The notes under the pieces were generated by a model, which was not told where the DNA came from, did not search any database, and saw only the letters and a program-made list of their open reading frames with translations. DNA of 64,000 nt from Plantago major. Its lineage: Eukaryota; Streptophyta; Magnoliopsida; Lamiales; Plantaginaceae. This document shows positions 26,701 to 37,620 of this stretch, in pieces. The stretch's first letter is position 1. Each line of letters starts with the position of its first letter. The translations under genes and the position numbers were made by a program. Where the stretch lies: the NCBI GenBank assembly GCA_026545765.1, contig CM048843.1:124001-188000 (forward strand), read 5' to 3'.

Positions 26701-27822
26701 GGAAGATTTTTACAAGAGATCATTTGCAGGGACCCATTTGTGGTGCTTGAGCCCGCAAGAATCAAAGACTGTGCTGGAGGAGATACACAGCGGGAGCTGC
26801 GGAAGTCATTCCCGGGGGAAGGACTCTCGCCCAGAAAATTATACGACAAGGCTATTACTGGCCTAGTATCAATAAGGATTCTGCTGACTACGCTCGGAAG
26901 TGCCCTGATTGCCAATACTATGCGAACATTCCACATCGTCCGACGCATCCTATGATTCCGTCAATCATAGCGTGTCCATTCGACCAATGGGGCATTGATA
27001 TAGTCGGACCGTTCCCGAGAGGCACCCAGCAGCGGAAGTTCCTGATTGTGGCTGTTGAATATTTTACCAAATGGGTGGAAGCGAAAGCTGTCGCAACCAT
27101 TACAGAGAGTCGAGTGCGGACCTTTATCTGGAAGAATATCATCTGCCGCTTTGGCCTGCCCAGGATTCTCGTCTCGGACAATGGTGCCCAATTCTCAGGA
27201 CATAGGCTCAAGGAATGGCTGGCGTCCTTCAAAATCGAGCAACGTTTTACATCTATTGGATACCCGCAAGCCAATGGACAGGCTGAGTCCACGAACAAAA
27301 CAATAGTCAAGATCCTCGAGAAGCGGTTAAGAACTTCACAAGAAAGTTGGGCGGACGACCTGGAAGGCGTGCTATGGGCTCATCGCACCACTGCACGGAC
27401 CGCGACCAACGAAACTCCATTCGCCTTGGTATATGACTCGGAGGCAGTCATACCGTCCAAGATTGCCGTTGAAACTATGAGGATCCAAGAGTTCGAAGGC
27501 ATTGCCAATCGCGAAGCTCGGATATTCGACCTGGACATGCTCGAACAGAAAAGGTCTGAGGCACTGGCGAATATCCATAGGTATCGTAAATCACGCCCGA
27601 GCCTACAACAGGAACATTCGAGCGAATAACTTGCAAATCGGAGACCTAGTGCTTCGCCGGGCCGACATTTTGAACAATATTGGAAAACTCAAGCCCAAGT
27701 GGGAAGGACCATACAAGATTGTCGCAGCAAGAGTGAATGGTAGTTATGAATTAGAAGATGAGAGCGGACATCCCCTCAAGCGTCCGTTGAATGCTAGAAA
27801 CCTTCAGAAGTTCTACGCATAA
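23800..27822 (+). pseudogene. Tat pol: protease, RT, RNase H, archaeal-type RNase H, integrase (fossil)
   Basis: Domains in order: aspartic protease with LVDTGSSSNII (about 23845); gypsy RT at about 24550-25150 with DAYQGFYQI and the catalytic YVDDMLVKS (about 25018); a worn gypsy RNase H (about 25400-25800) with KLAYALVYTARRLKPYF; a second, archaeal-type RNase H (26118-26480) with LEVDGSSTGRVGGIGI, NNEAEYEALIVGL, FTDSQLV and NERADALAKYA; and integrase (about 26700-27820) with GIDIVGPF, VSDNGAQFSGH and GQAESTNKT supplying the D, D and E of the catalytic triad, then a C-terminal KPKWEGPYKI domain. The second RNase H is the marker of the Tat lineage. All domains are in the expected order; several breaks make it a fossil. 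Confidence 0.9.
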
Positions 27823-28375
27823 AGATGGCTATGCGAACCTCCGTCGGATCGTTTGGTCATCTTAGATTCTAACTATCTATTACACGAAACTCCGCCAGTT
27901 CTGTTTTTTGATGATCCTTTTGTCATTGGCCATAGAGCCCGCACATTGTAATTGAATTTCCGGCAAATCAATACAACCTCTATCTTTCGATTTGTGATTT
28001 TTCGATTTATACATCTGAGATTTAACGTTCATTTAACAACGAGAAGGAAAGCAAGGGATTTTATTCATACAAAGACGAATTATACATAATCCTGTCTGTG
28101 CAACTTACAATCTCGGATCTTTATCCGGACTTACGGACGCAATACGAAAAATGCAGAAAACGTCTCCGGGGATACGTCATCTCCCATCAAAAATCGTTCC
28201 CCCGTCGGGAAAAGCTTCTTCCATATCAAGCGGCAAGTCTGGTTTCCGCGGAGGCCAGGAACTCGATCTACCTGCACACAGGAAAATGGTTAAACGTGAT
28301 GGAATCCCTCATGATACCACCAAAACATGGCAACGCAAATCCCGTGTCCGGGGAGAACAAAGTGCAGACAGAAGG
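27823..28375. other. Tat 3' non-coding region, first part
   Basis: No domain is recognised between the end of integrase and the 145-bp repeat. Open frames on the plus strand (for example from 28098) have no recognisable motifs. Confidence 0.5.
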
Positions 28376-28625
28376 AGATTTCTGCCTAACCGGCTTTAGA
28401 GACTCAAACTCTCTTGAAATTAGGAAACCATTTCCAATTCAAGAGAGATTTGAAGCACTAAAGTAGGGTTGGAAGAAAACAGAGGAGACGGACAGATATA
28501 CATTCAAACCGAAATGACTGAGATCTCTGCCCAACCGTCTTTAATGTCTCCAACTCTCTTGAAACTAGGAATCCTTTGCCAATTCAAGAGAGATTAGAGC
28601 CATTAAAGTAGGATGGGAAGAAAAG
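28376..28625. repeat. 145-bp direct repeat with internal hairpins in Tat 3' region
   Basis: Two copies of about 105 bp start at 28376 and 28521 with a period of 145 bp and are roughly 80% alike. Each contains an inverted repeat, CTCTCTTGAA and TTCAAGAGAG (28409-28418 and 28438-28447 in copy 1), able to form a 10-bp stem. Tandem repeats in this position are known for Tat-lineage elements and can seed satellites. Confidence 0.8.
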
Positions 28626-29081
28626 AGAAGAGATCCGGCTTCGATGATTTACAAGCCATGATCCCAAAGACAAGAAGAGAGGAGTTTGGGATCAGTTTAC
28701 ATGGTTTTGGCACTGGGGTCGTGCCTTTTTATAGAACACTCCAACCAATCAACGTCCGCCACGCAAACAGATTGATGTTAGCAATGGGCTTGAGCCACCC
28801 GTTCGAGTTGAACAGTGTTGGGTCAGTTGGGTTATCTGACCAAACCCAAACAAGCCCATTAGTCACGTCCGAAATTTGAATTTGTTAACTGCCTTACGAC
28901 AATAAGTGCATCAACATAATCCGACGAAGCACGAAAGAGAAAAAGGTGGCGATCTCATCCGATGAAAAGTAGTTCGAATTTTATAGACAAAATTATCCGA
29001 ACATTTACATACGAGAGGTACAATCTGAAAAGGTCCAAGGATAAGTACATACTTCTACGGGGCATACCCCGCCTTGTTCCT

Positions 29082-29363
29082 TCACCAGATTCCGGAAGTC
29101 GAGCCTTGGGACTCCGAGCCACCACCTCGGTCCTGACGAGCCTGCTGCTGCATTCGGATCCTCCTACGGATCAACTTGAGCGTTCGCTCCCTCTCTTCCT
29201 CGGCTAGCCTTCTAGCTATTCTCGGACATCGAGGGGGATCGCCTTCAAAATCAAGAAGGATCGGGTCATCCGCAGTCCCTCGGCCTGGGTAAATTGGCGG
29301 ATGCATATTCCCGCAAGCACAATTTACCCAATGATGATATTCGTCCTCATCGGATTCAGACAT
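29082..29363 (-). CDS. small antisense open frame in Tat element
   Basis: This is a 93-codon frame on the strand opposite to pol. I chose the ATG at 29361-29363 (MSESDEDEYHHW) over an upstream ATG at 29456 because it lies about 100 bp after a minus-strand TATA-like sequence (29461-29469), while the upstream ATG would precede the expected transcript start. The product has an acidic N-terminus, NCACGNMHPP (two Cys, one His), and a Glu/Arg-rich helix-like segment with RRLAEEERERTLKLIRRRIR. It resembles no family I know. Tat elements commonly carry antisense genes in this region. Whether it is expressed is unknown. Confidence 0.4.
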   Translation of the reverse strand: MSESDEDEYHHWVNCACGNMHPPIYPGRGTADDPILLDFEGDPPRCPRIARRLAEEERERTLKLIRRRIRMQQQARQDRGGGSESQGSTSGIW

Positions 29364-29460
29364 CCTGTAGGAGTTTGCCTCTTTTGGAAAATGGAGTGGG
29401 TTAAACAAAAGGAAGATTGGAGAAGAGTACAGCAGTGAAAAAGGAAGAATTACCACACCC

Positions 29461-29469
29461 TTATTTATA
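29461..29469 (-). promoter_or_regulatory. minus-strand TATA box before the small antisense frame
   Basis: The plus strand reads TTATTTATA, which is TATAAATAA on the minus strand. It sits 98 bp upstream of the chosen start codon at 29363. A second minus-strand TATA-like sequence, CTATAAAAAG, lies at 28725-28734, just upstream of the hairpin repeats in the same direction. Confidence 0.4.
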
Positions 29470-30089
29470 GTCGCGACGGGTCTTTACGATCTCGCCACTT
29501 GTCGATCATCCGATGACTGGGAAGATGAAAAGACGCAGTAATCATGACTATTTCACTGTTTCACCTTCCTCCTTCTAGAAGAATTACGCATCCCAACGAA
29601 TGAACGATCCGTGGATCGGCGGGACGCTGATTCGATTTCTACATCGGACGCCATCTACAGCGATCCGTGCTCTTAAGAGATGTGTAATTTATGATAACTC
29701 AGCATATGAACGACATATAAAAAGGAAGCAGAGAAGAGAGCAAGTAATAATTCGGAAGCATAGGAGGTTTAGCTCCTCGGTTAAATACGAATCAAAGCAA
29801 TAGTACATGGCGACATTCCGTGCCATCAAAAGATACAAATCCAACAGAAAAATTCAGCAAGTACAGAATTTCAACGGGGCATACCCCGGACTTCTCACTG
29901 AGGTCCGGCTTAGCTCGGACCAGCTTGGGACGGATCGACAGGGGGCGTGTTGGAGACGACTTGCGCAACAAGGGATTCAACAAGATTGAACAAGTTGAAA
30001 TCCGCGGGAAGGCCAACGACCCGGGAGGGCAGGAAGAACCACTTCTTTAGGAAAGCCCGGTAATTATCGAAAGGTACAAAGCAAACCTT
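29470..30089. other. Tat 3' region between antisense genes
   Basis: No recognisable coding region. Short plus-strand frames at 29600-30050 look like chance openings. GGGGCATACCCCG-type palindromic motifs occur near 29058 and 29877. Confidence 0.4.
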
Positions 30090-32717
30090 TCAGAGGGCAT
30101 CCAGGACCCACCTCGGGAGGAAGGGCCCGCCGTTTTGAATCTCGATTTCACCCTCCTCGGTGACTAGTTCCGCAAACTCACACGCGGCCAACTGTTCATC
30201 CGAGACACTGTCGACTAGGACCTCCACACCATTAGCATCCGCATAAGGGATTAACCCTTCCGCCTTCCCGTCGAAGTCCGGTGGAAGTAGTCCCTTGGAC
30301 TGCAGCTGCCCGATAGCGGACACGAACCCATCCAGGCGGGAGGCATCGGGTTTGTCCGCCGTTAAGAACTTGAAGGAGTCAGACTCCATGAAGTCACGAC
30401 CAGCCTGAAGACGGGCATATTGGAGGCCTCCGAGCAGCATATCCTTGGAATCCAGGAAAGCCTTCATCGACTTGTCGAAAAAGTTCTCCTGCCAGTCGAG
30501 GTCCGCCTTGATTTCTTCCCAGCTGGCCCTCAGCTTATTGAACTTCACTTCTTGCTCTTTTAGCTGCATCTCCAACTGCTTCACCTTCTTCGCCTCATCC
30601 GCGGATGTGGCCACAGCCTTGTGCAGGTCCTCCTCAATAGTAGCGCATTCGTCGGCCTTCCATTGCATGGCCCTGACGAAACATCCGAGCTGGGAGAGAT
30701 CCGCAAGGATATAAGTTACATTTCTATTATACTAAGAACAAGCCAAGGAGACCATGGAAAGATTACTTACCTGCTGGTATAGCCCATCCAGCCCTCCGAC
30801 CCGCTCAACCTCATGGAGTTCGCAAGCTCGCTGCATTCTTATCGAGAGCACTTTGTCAAGGCAAGACAATGGACAATTGTCTCTTTTCTCTGGGCGCCTC
30901 AGGTTGCTCCTCTTGGCCCCGAGGTAATAACGTCTGCATCAACACCTCCATTGTGGGCCGGAGCAACAAAGCTCGACTTTGAAGCAAGGCCCGAGTGGCA
31001 GGGGCTTTGCCCTTGTCGGGCACCGCCAAGACCTGTGAATCCTCTCCAGCCTTGTTCCGCCTTTCTTCCTCCGCGGCAAACACTGTGGCATTCTTTGGAT
31101 CCGACATAGGAAGACCCGCGGAAGTGTTGATGATTTTGGTCCTCTGACCAGCGACGACCTCCAAGACTTGCTGCTCCCTCTGCAACCTTTTCTTTTCACG
31201 GAGCGTGGACATGATGTAGTCGAACCAGTGAGCTGCACAATAAAACAAAGGCGTCAGATACAGATATGTTAAAGAAGGATTATCAGAATTGCGGAAATAC
31301 GTAATCAAAACAGAGTATCCCAAAGAAGAAAGAGCACAAAGTTTCAAGTCAAAAAATCCTTACTAAAGTTCGTCTTCCCTCCAACCTCCACTGCGTCTGT
31401 TAGTCCGCACAGATAGGGAAGTGGCTGACAGATCAATCCGTGGAACGGATAAACAGGTGGGTTATGCTTTTTGTGGATCGCTGCCACCCACGGAGCCAAA
31501 TTCTTCCGAAGGGGGCGCCAATCCGGGACGCTCTCCCTTAGGAACTTTGTTGGCAGTCCCCATTGTTCCCGCTGTCTCTCGGATGCCCCAGGTTTCAGAG
31601 CCATTCGTACGAAAATGTACCTATCCCACCACTTCGTTTCCAACGACGAAATGGAGTCCGAAATGAAGTTATAGGGTTTCCTATTCACAAAAGTATAGAA
31701 GAGGGAATTCCCCGGACTGAACGAAACATGAAAGAGCTGCCTGAAGTTCTCAAAATTTACTGGCTGCCCTTTCTTCTTACAAAAACTGACGAAGCAGATA
31801 AGGTTACCCAAGGACTTTGGGATAACCTGACTCGGACCAATCCCAATGTGATTCAGAATATGATTCAATTCCGTTGCAATGGGGATCTTCCACCCACAAG
31901 CAAAAGCTACCTCGTGCACACACATGTACCCGGAGGGCGGGTTGTAAAATGCGTGTCCGAGCTCGGGAACCATGATTTCTACAGAGTCGGGGATCTCCCA
32001 CTTTCGCCTCCATTCTGGAATGTCCTCCGCTTTAACCCTTGATGGACATGTAGGAAGGAGTCCGTCTGTATTTAGTTCTCCAAATTCGTCCGCTATCATA
32101 ACAGCGGACGCAGGACGGGGGAACTTTATTCGGGCAGCCTTCGTGCCACGTCCCTCAACTAATGGAAGACTGGACTGAACGGGCGCAGCAGGATGTAATG
32201 TAATCCGCCGACCGGTGCGTCTAGGGGGACGAGCGACAGGAGATCCTTCTTCTCCTTCCTCCTCCTCCTCGTCTTCCTCTTCCTCACCATCTTCCTCCTC
32301 CTCATCGACACCTTCGGGTCTCCCAGACGTGCTTGGGTTGGACGGACCTGTTTCCGCTACAACACGGTCTTCCACCCCAGCCTCGAACATCTCGACTTCA
32401 TCGGCCTCCCGACCGCTGTCGCCTTCCCGCTCCACATGCATTTCATTCGGATCCTCGGACGTCAAAACACCACCTATAGCCCGAGACTGGACTAACGACC
32501 TAGTCCTAGCAAGATCACCCTGACCCGCTGCAACGTTGGCCTGTGCTTCTGCCGCACCATGGACTCCTTGCCCAGCATCAGAGTCCCTGGACGACCCAAG
32601 GTCCACAACTAGGAAATCTCCCACGGACAATGTCAAATCCACGGACCCAGTCCCTAAGTCTACTGCATCATTGTAACCTGGTGCCTCGTGCTGGTTCTGA
32701 CTATCGCTCCCGGACAT
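30090..32717 (-). pseudogene. antisense accessory gene of Tat element
   Basis: Three coding blocks lie on the minus strand in transcription order. The first, 32717-31344, starts MSGSDSQNQHEAPG and is followed by a Glu-rich acidic run and a folded domain with IPEWRRKWEIPDSVEI, KWWDRYIFVRMALKPG and HGLICQPLPYLCGLT. The second (about 31240-30770) contains Lys/Arg/Glu-rich sequence. The third, 30668-30090, is a coiled coil with KKVKQLEMQLKEQEVKF and a C-terminus ending LPRWVLDAL. The short gaps between blocks have GT...AG-like borders, so the antisense transcript looks spliced. Antisense genes at this place are known from Tat-lineage elements; their role is unsettled. The layout looks nearly whole, with few or no breaks inside the blocks. 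No domain function can be assigned with confidence. Confidence 0.65.
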
Positions 32718-33412
32718 CCTAAGGCAGAAGGAAACGAGTCAGAAACGATAGGGGTGATTGTCCGAGAGTTCGTATAGATATCTTCTTAAGTCAAAGAAAG
32801 CCTACGAAGTTCTACTTAACCAGGTTTTTCTATGTGAAGTCTAGTCTCGGCACTAGTGGCACTAACCTTGGCACACTGAAACGTGCCATCGGCACTATCG
32901 TCTACCCTACCCGACACGCTAGCGGGGACAATTTACGGAATACTGTGTGCCAATTGGCACCAACAAATTACCAAATAAGCATGCATAATCAAATTTTGGT
33001 TACAGCGGGCATGACACACGAGATGAATCAACAGGATACTGGCAATAAAATTGGCACGCAACAGTACAAAGGAGAATTGTTTCAACTAAGAACGCTGCTA
33101 AAGTCTATCACTCGCAACATCGGCAGATATGGACTCGACAATTTCATATTCGAGCAGGGCAAAAACATACGAGCAGGTAGTAAGCATATCACGAAAAGGA
33201 GAGAACTTAGGAGGAGTGAAGACGTACTTACTTGACAAAGTTGACTGGACAAATTTGAACGGACGACTGAGCCTTGCTGCTTCTTCGAGGGTACGGATTC
33301 GAAGAAGAAATTTCAGAATTCTGCGAGTTTTACTTGCTCGGATGGGTCTTCAATTGCTCGAACTGCTTTGTGATTGCTCTGAGTTTCGATGTTGCTAAAA
33401 GTGTGAAAGAGG
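32718..33412. other. Tat region between antisense gene and 3' LTR
   Basis: No recognised coding region. It should contain the promoter of the antisense gene, but I see no clear minus-strand TATA box. It ends in the purine tract GAAAGAGG (33405-33412) directly before the 3' LTR. Confidence 0.5.
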
Positions 33413-34290
33413 TGTTGTTACGGACATGTGTCCAATCCGTTAAGGGCGCCATAGAGCGTGTCCTAAAGCGCATCACGGCTTAAATAGCCAATTCAGTACT
33501 AGTCCGACCTCACATGGTCCAGCCAAAGTGAATCAACCAGTACGCTAAAGTCACTACACCCTCATAGCTAGTCCGAGCTAGCTGGGAAAAGGACTTCTAA
33601 ACCTGGCTATGTCAGTACAGAAATGCCAAACGGACCGGACAAGAGAATCTCGGATGCCACCATCACATCAAGACCAAACGCATGTAACTCATCGAGATAC
33701 TTCGTGAGACTCAGGCTCGGACATCCGAGTTACCCAAGAGCGATCAACCTAGCAGATGACCGTCCGAGGGACTAACACGGACCCAACAGGCGGAACAGTA
33801 CTCAAGTAGGGAAAAGGTCCAAACTACCCTCCCAGGCCCATTGATTAATATTGGATTACTGTTCACTAATGGGCCATGGGCCAAAGGTAGCATTGGTGTC
33901 CAAATCTGAAGCGTACACTTGGCATCATCTTGTGAGCCACCTCATAAGCATATAATAACTATAAATATAGCACAAGGTCCAAGACCTTAAGGTAAGCAAT
34001 ATCAAAGTGGAATCCTTAAGTCAATTCCCAAGTGTTATCATAATCCCTCATAACTATTACATTGAGAGCTTCCAACTCTCTCTTGAGTAAAGTCAGTAAA
34101 GTCTCTTACCGGATTGACATAGGCAATCCGGGTAACCCATTCTAACCCCCCCCCCCCCCCCCCCATTTAGTCCTTTCAGGTACTCAAGCTCGGACCGGTA
34201 CTACGTCGGACTTTAAGTCAGATGCGGGCCTTAGACTAGGTTGCTCGTAATAGTTTAGTTAGTTAGTGTTCGAGGTTTTACCCCTCAGCA
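33413..34290 (+). repeat. 3' LTR of Tat element
   Basis: 878 bp, from TGTTGTTACGG to CCCCTCAGCA. It matches the 5' LTR with roughly 3% difference, much of it in short patches near 33680-33760. The poly-C tract is at about 34146-34164. It is followed by the target duplication AAAGG. Confidence 0.95.
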
Positions 34291-34345
34291 AAAGGCACGA
34301 CTATTATACGACTATAAATGTTGTATGCAAAGCGGTTTTCCTCAT

Positions 34346-36104
34346 TGTTGGTCCAGATAACGGCAAAGTAAAAGACTAGAGGGGGGTGAATAGTCTTTTA
34401 AAACTTTTGTCGATAACAACTATTTCTCAGATATCTGAATAGATATCTGATACTTAGAATCAGAGCGCGGAAGACTTAATAAAGATAAGTGCAGAAACAG
34501 TTAATATGTGTGTGTGTGTTGCTGAAATGTAAATACAGAAAGGTAAATGACACAGCAAGTATAGTGGTATCTGGAGGTGGCGTAATCCTCCAACTAATCC
34601 ACTTCGGTCTATCAGAGACCTAGAATTCACTAGAACAGATAATTGAGATCTCCTTACAATAATCCTATTCTAAGATTCTTAAACAATTGGTTCCCAACCA
34701 AATGTTCCCCCTGAGTTGTTCCCCGGCTTTCACAGCCAAGTACTTCCTATACTCAGAAACCTTTGAGTTATTCCCTAGCTTCCCAAGCTAAGTACTTCCT
34801 ATACTCAATAACCTTGGAGTTATTCCTTAGTTTCCCAAATCAAGTACTTCCTATACTCCGGTAACCTTGGAGTTATTCCCTGATTTTTCAAACTAAGTAC
34901 TTCCTGTACTCCACGCCAGTTATGGTGTTGGTTTTGGTTTGAGTTGTCAGATGAGCGTCTTAATAACTTTTCAGTTAATCAGATAGCTCTGTGAACTAAG
35001 TTACTTAATACACTTTACAACGTATGGTATCTTGTTCGATTTTACTGACCCAAGTCTTATGATATCTGTTCAAGAGAATGAATCTCAGATAGTTGATCTT
35101 TTGATTCAACTCCTTCACAGATAACTTTGCTTGTTTAGGATCAGGACACTTAGAACTTCAGTGTTTACTCAAGATCAAAAGCTTTGGTCGCAACAGAAAG
35201 CTTTGAAGATAAGTAAGCTGCTTTGAGAGAGTAAGACGTTCAGCGTTTGTAAGCAGTTCAAGGTGTCTAGTGTTCTGTGTGTTCTCTCAAGCTGTCTAAG
35301 TGTTGATATTTATAGATGAATTTGAGTACCGTTTGAATAGTATCCGTTAGGCTCAAATTCGAACTATCGATATCTGTGTATAATCTTATCAGAGTTTTGT
35401 CTTCTTCTCAGAAGCTGCCGTTGCTTTTATTCAGACATCTCTGTCCGTGCATTAAATGCATTGTACTATACTTTTTGTCCTGTAGTGTCAACGGAACTAT
35501 GCTTTGTATCAGAGACTAGTGTTATCTGATTCTTTGCACGTCCTTATCTTCATTCTTCAGATACCACTTGTATTTATTGAAACAACTTTGTTTGCAATAT
35601 ATATTTCTCTTTCAGAAACGTGGTTAAAGCTCAAGGTATCTGAGAGTAGATATCTGTGGACACTTTCCTTGTTTTCAGATATGTATCTTATTTCTCAGAT
35701 ATCTCTTGTGACACAGTTTGTTTGAAACTGTTCGTGTCTACAAGATATCTGGCTAAGATATCTGAACAACAGATTCAGTAATCTTGTGCAGTTTTCTTCA
35801 AGTCTTCAATGTCGTTGAGCTTTCTGCTTGGATGACTTCTTCTTGGTCTTCTCTTCATAAAATAAAAATTACATTTTGAGACCTAACATCCTATACAAGA
35901 TTAGCTAGACTATCATACTTAGTGGTTTTCCTCTTTTACAATGTTCAAGTGAACCAAGAGAACTAATCACCTTTCTGAGACTAAGATAAGTCATCATGTT
36001 GCTGATCAAAACTAAACAGATATTCTTTACAAAATATCTAACAAAATTCCTAACAAATTTCTCAAGAAATTTCCCAACAAATTTCAGAAGAAAATTTCCC
36101 AACA
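34346..36104 (-). mobile_element. solo LTR of the copia A family, inverted
   Basis: This is a complete 1759-bp LTR on the minus strand, reading TGTTGGGAAATTT to GGACCAACA, flanked by a perfect 5-bp duplication CTCAT (34341-34345 and 36105-36109). No internal element sequence adjoins it, so it arose by LTR-LTR recombination. It is very close to the LTR at 6719-7830 and gives the full length of that family's LTR. It has a minus-strand TATA-like CTATAAATATC near 35310. Confidence 0.95.
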
Positions 36105-36246
36105 CTCATGTTGTAATGTAAGTTTAAGTTGAGTATTTAGTAGTACAAATTAATTATTTGACTAAATTTATAATAAAAGATTACAATCAAATGTGGACTA
36201 ACTATTTAATCGTTTAAAGGAACAATGTAACTTCATATAAAATGTT

Positions 36247-37194
36247 GGCCCGTGATAGTGCCAGAGCTATATACATGCTGCCAGATATTACAATTTTATT
36301 TTCCAATTAATTTTTTTCTAAGTCCATTAATTGTTAAATTGAAAGTTGTAAAGGAGGAAAGTATATATTCTACAGCTTGGTTTAAGGAGGAAGTATCCTG
36401 AAGTTTTATTTCCATCTTAAACCCTCTCATCTTTCCCTACAAATCAATGACAAGAAAAGGCCAGATTATGCGACCAAAGAAAAAGGATCAAATCATGCAT
36501 CAACCGATATAAGCATATAGCAACTTCGTTTCAACCGATTGTCAACTGGGAACGCGAAGGGAAGATGAAAAAAAGATCTTTGTATTCTGGTATCTAATAT
36601 TTCGAAACAGGGCCGATTTTTATCTTGGTTTTTGTTTTGCTGAGTGTGAGTTCTCTAGATTAAGGGTTGTACTTGCTGGGGTTGATGTTTTAAATGTTTT
36701 TAGAGATACGGTGTGTATTGATTCAGACACTCGATTAAAGGTGCGCCGATGTTCTTCTGGATCAATAAAGCTTCAACCATTAATAGCATTGCTGGACTCA
36801 AATTTCAGTTACTTTAGACTGAAATGCAAATAACATAGCATATCAAACTTACAATATAAAACTCCAGCAAAGGAGAAAAAAACTATGCACGCCAGAAACG
36901 ATGTCGATTCTGTGGAGCTCCCTACTCTTGCTTCCTGGAAAAGATAGGTTTCGCTTTTCTTCTCTGCTAAATATGAACAGAGCTTAATTCTTTTATGGGT
37001 AACTGAATCTTGCCATATTTTATTGTTGTTTGGAAGTAAAGATGAGAGGGTCTAGGATGGAAATAAAACTTCAGGATATTTCCTCCTTAAATCAAGCTGC
37101 ATAATATATACTTTCCTCCTTTGAAAAAATTTAATTGGAAAATAAAATTGCAATATCTGGGAGCATGTATATAGCTCTGGCACTATCACTGGCC
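36247..37194. mobile_element. MULE-like non-autonomous element with long terminal inverted repeats
   Basis: The 948-bp element has inverted arms of about 190 bp (36247-36440) and 160 bp (37035-37194), both starting GGCC-GTGATAGTGCCAGAG. The left arm carries about 37 extra bases. Flanking 9-mers TAAAATGTT (36238-36246) and TAAAATATT (37195-37203) match at 8 of 9 positions, fitting a Mutator-type duplication. The internal 600 bp has no recognised gene. Confidence 0.75.
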
Positions 37195-37309
37195 TAAAAT
37201 ATTTATTTGACACACTTATAAATATTCGAATAATATACTGTTTTACTATAATTTTCAATTCAATCTTTTCAAATTTATTTGTATATTTATTCGAATTCGA
37301 ATTTCGATG

Positions 37310-37620
37310 GGCTAAATGCAGTACAAAAGTGTTTATTCCTATGATGCTGCTGAGCCTGTCGGATAATACAGAATTCCCCATCAATTTCGAAAGGAGACAG
37401 TTTCCTATTTATGTGTGTTTTGTTATGACGTATCAATCTCTTTCGAACCACCCCCCCCCCCCCGCCACGACCAGTTATATGACGCGTCTGTCGCGAGTCA
37501 CCACAACCAGAAAGGGTCTTGAGGTATTGATTTGCGACAAGGATCGTAAGACATCTGACTTATGAAACCACATGAAACATGGTTTAGAAAGATGTTTGAC
37601 AAGTTATGAGGTATATCACA
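37310..37620 (+). pseudogene. Helitron helicase C-terminal remnant
   Basis: The translation around 37329 gives NFERRQFPIYVCFVMT, the plant Helitron helicase motif that normally reads like RRQFPV...FAMTINKSQGQ, followed by a worn ALSRVT...GLEVLI motif (LSRVTTTRKGLEVLI). The sequence after its stop (ATGTTTGACAAGTTATG near 37590) is shared with the tail at 42024, so both derive from related Helitrons. A poly-C tract (37449-37462) disrupts the middle. No Helitron 3' end is visible directly after it. Non-functional fragment. Confidence 0.65.

Larger units (their letters stand above)
20837..34290 (+). mobile_element. Ty3/gypsy element, Tat lineage (Retand/Ogre-like)
   Basis: This 13.45-kb element is flanked by a perfect 5-bp target duplication, AAAGG at 20832-20836 and 34291-34295. 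Parts in order: 5' LTR, primer-binding site, gag, protease, RT, RNase H, a second archaeal-type RNase H, integrase, a long 3' region with a 145-bp repeat and antisense genes, a purine tract GAAAGAGG (33405-33412) and the 3' LTR. The second RNase H and the antisense gene between pol and 3' LTR are hallmarks of the Tat lineage. The two LTRs are about 97% alike by eye, so the insertion is fairly young, perhaps a few million years at most. The layout is whole; the reading frames are interrupted at roughly ten places, so it looks inactive. Confidence 0.92.

Noticed and set aside
29600-30050. Plus-strand frames in the Tat 3' region
   Set aside because: No motifs, and they overlap spacer between antisense genes.
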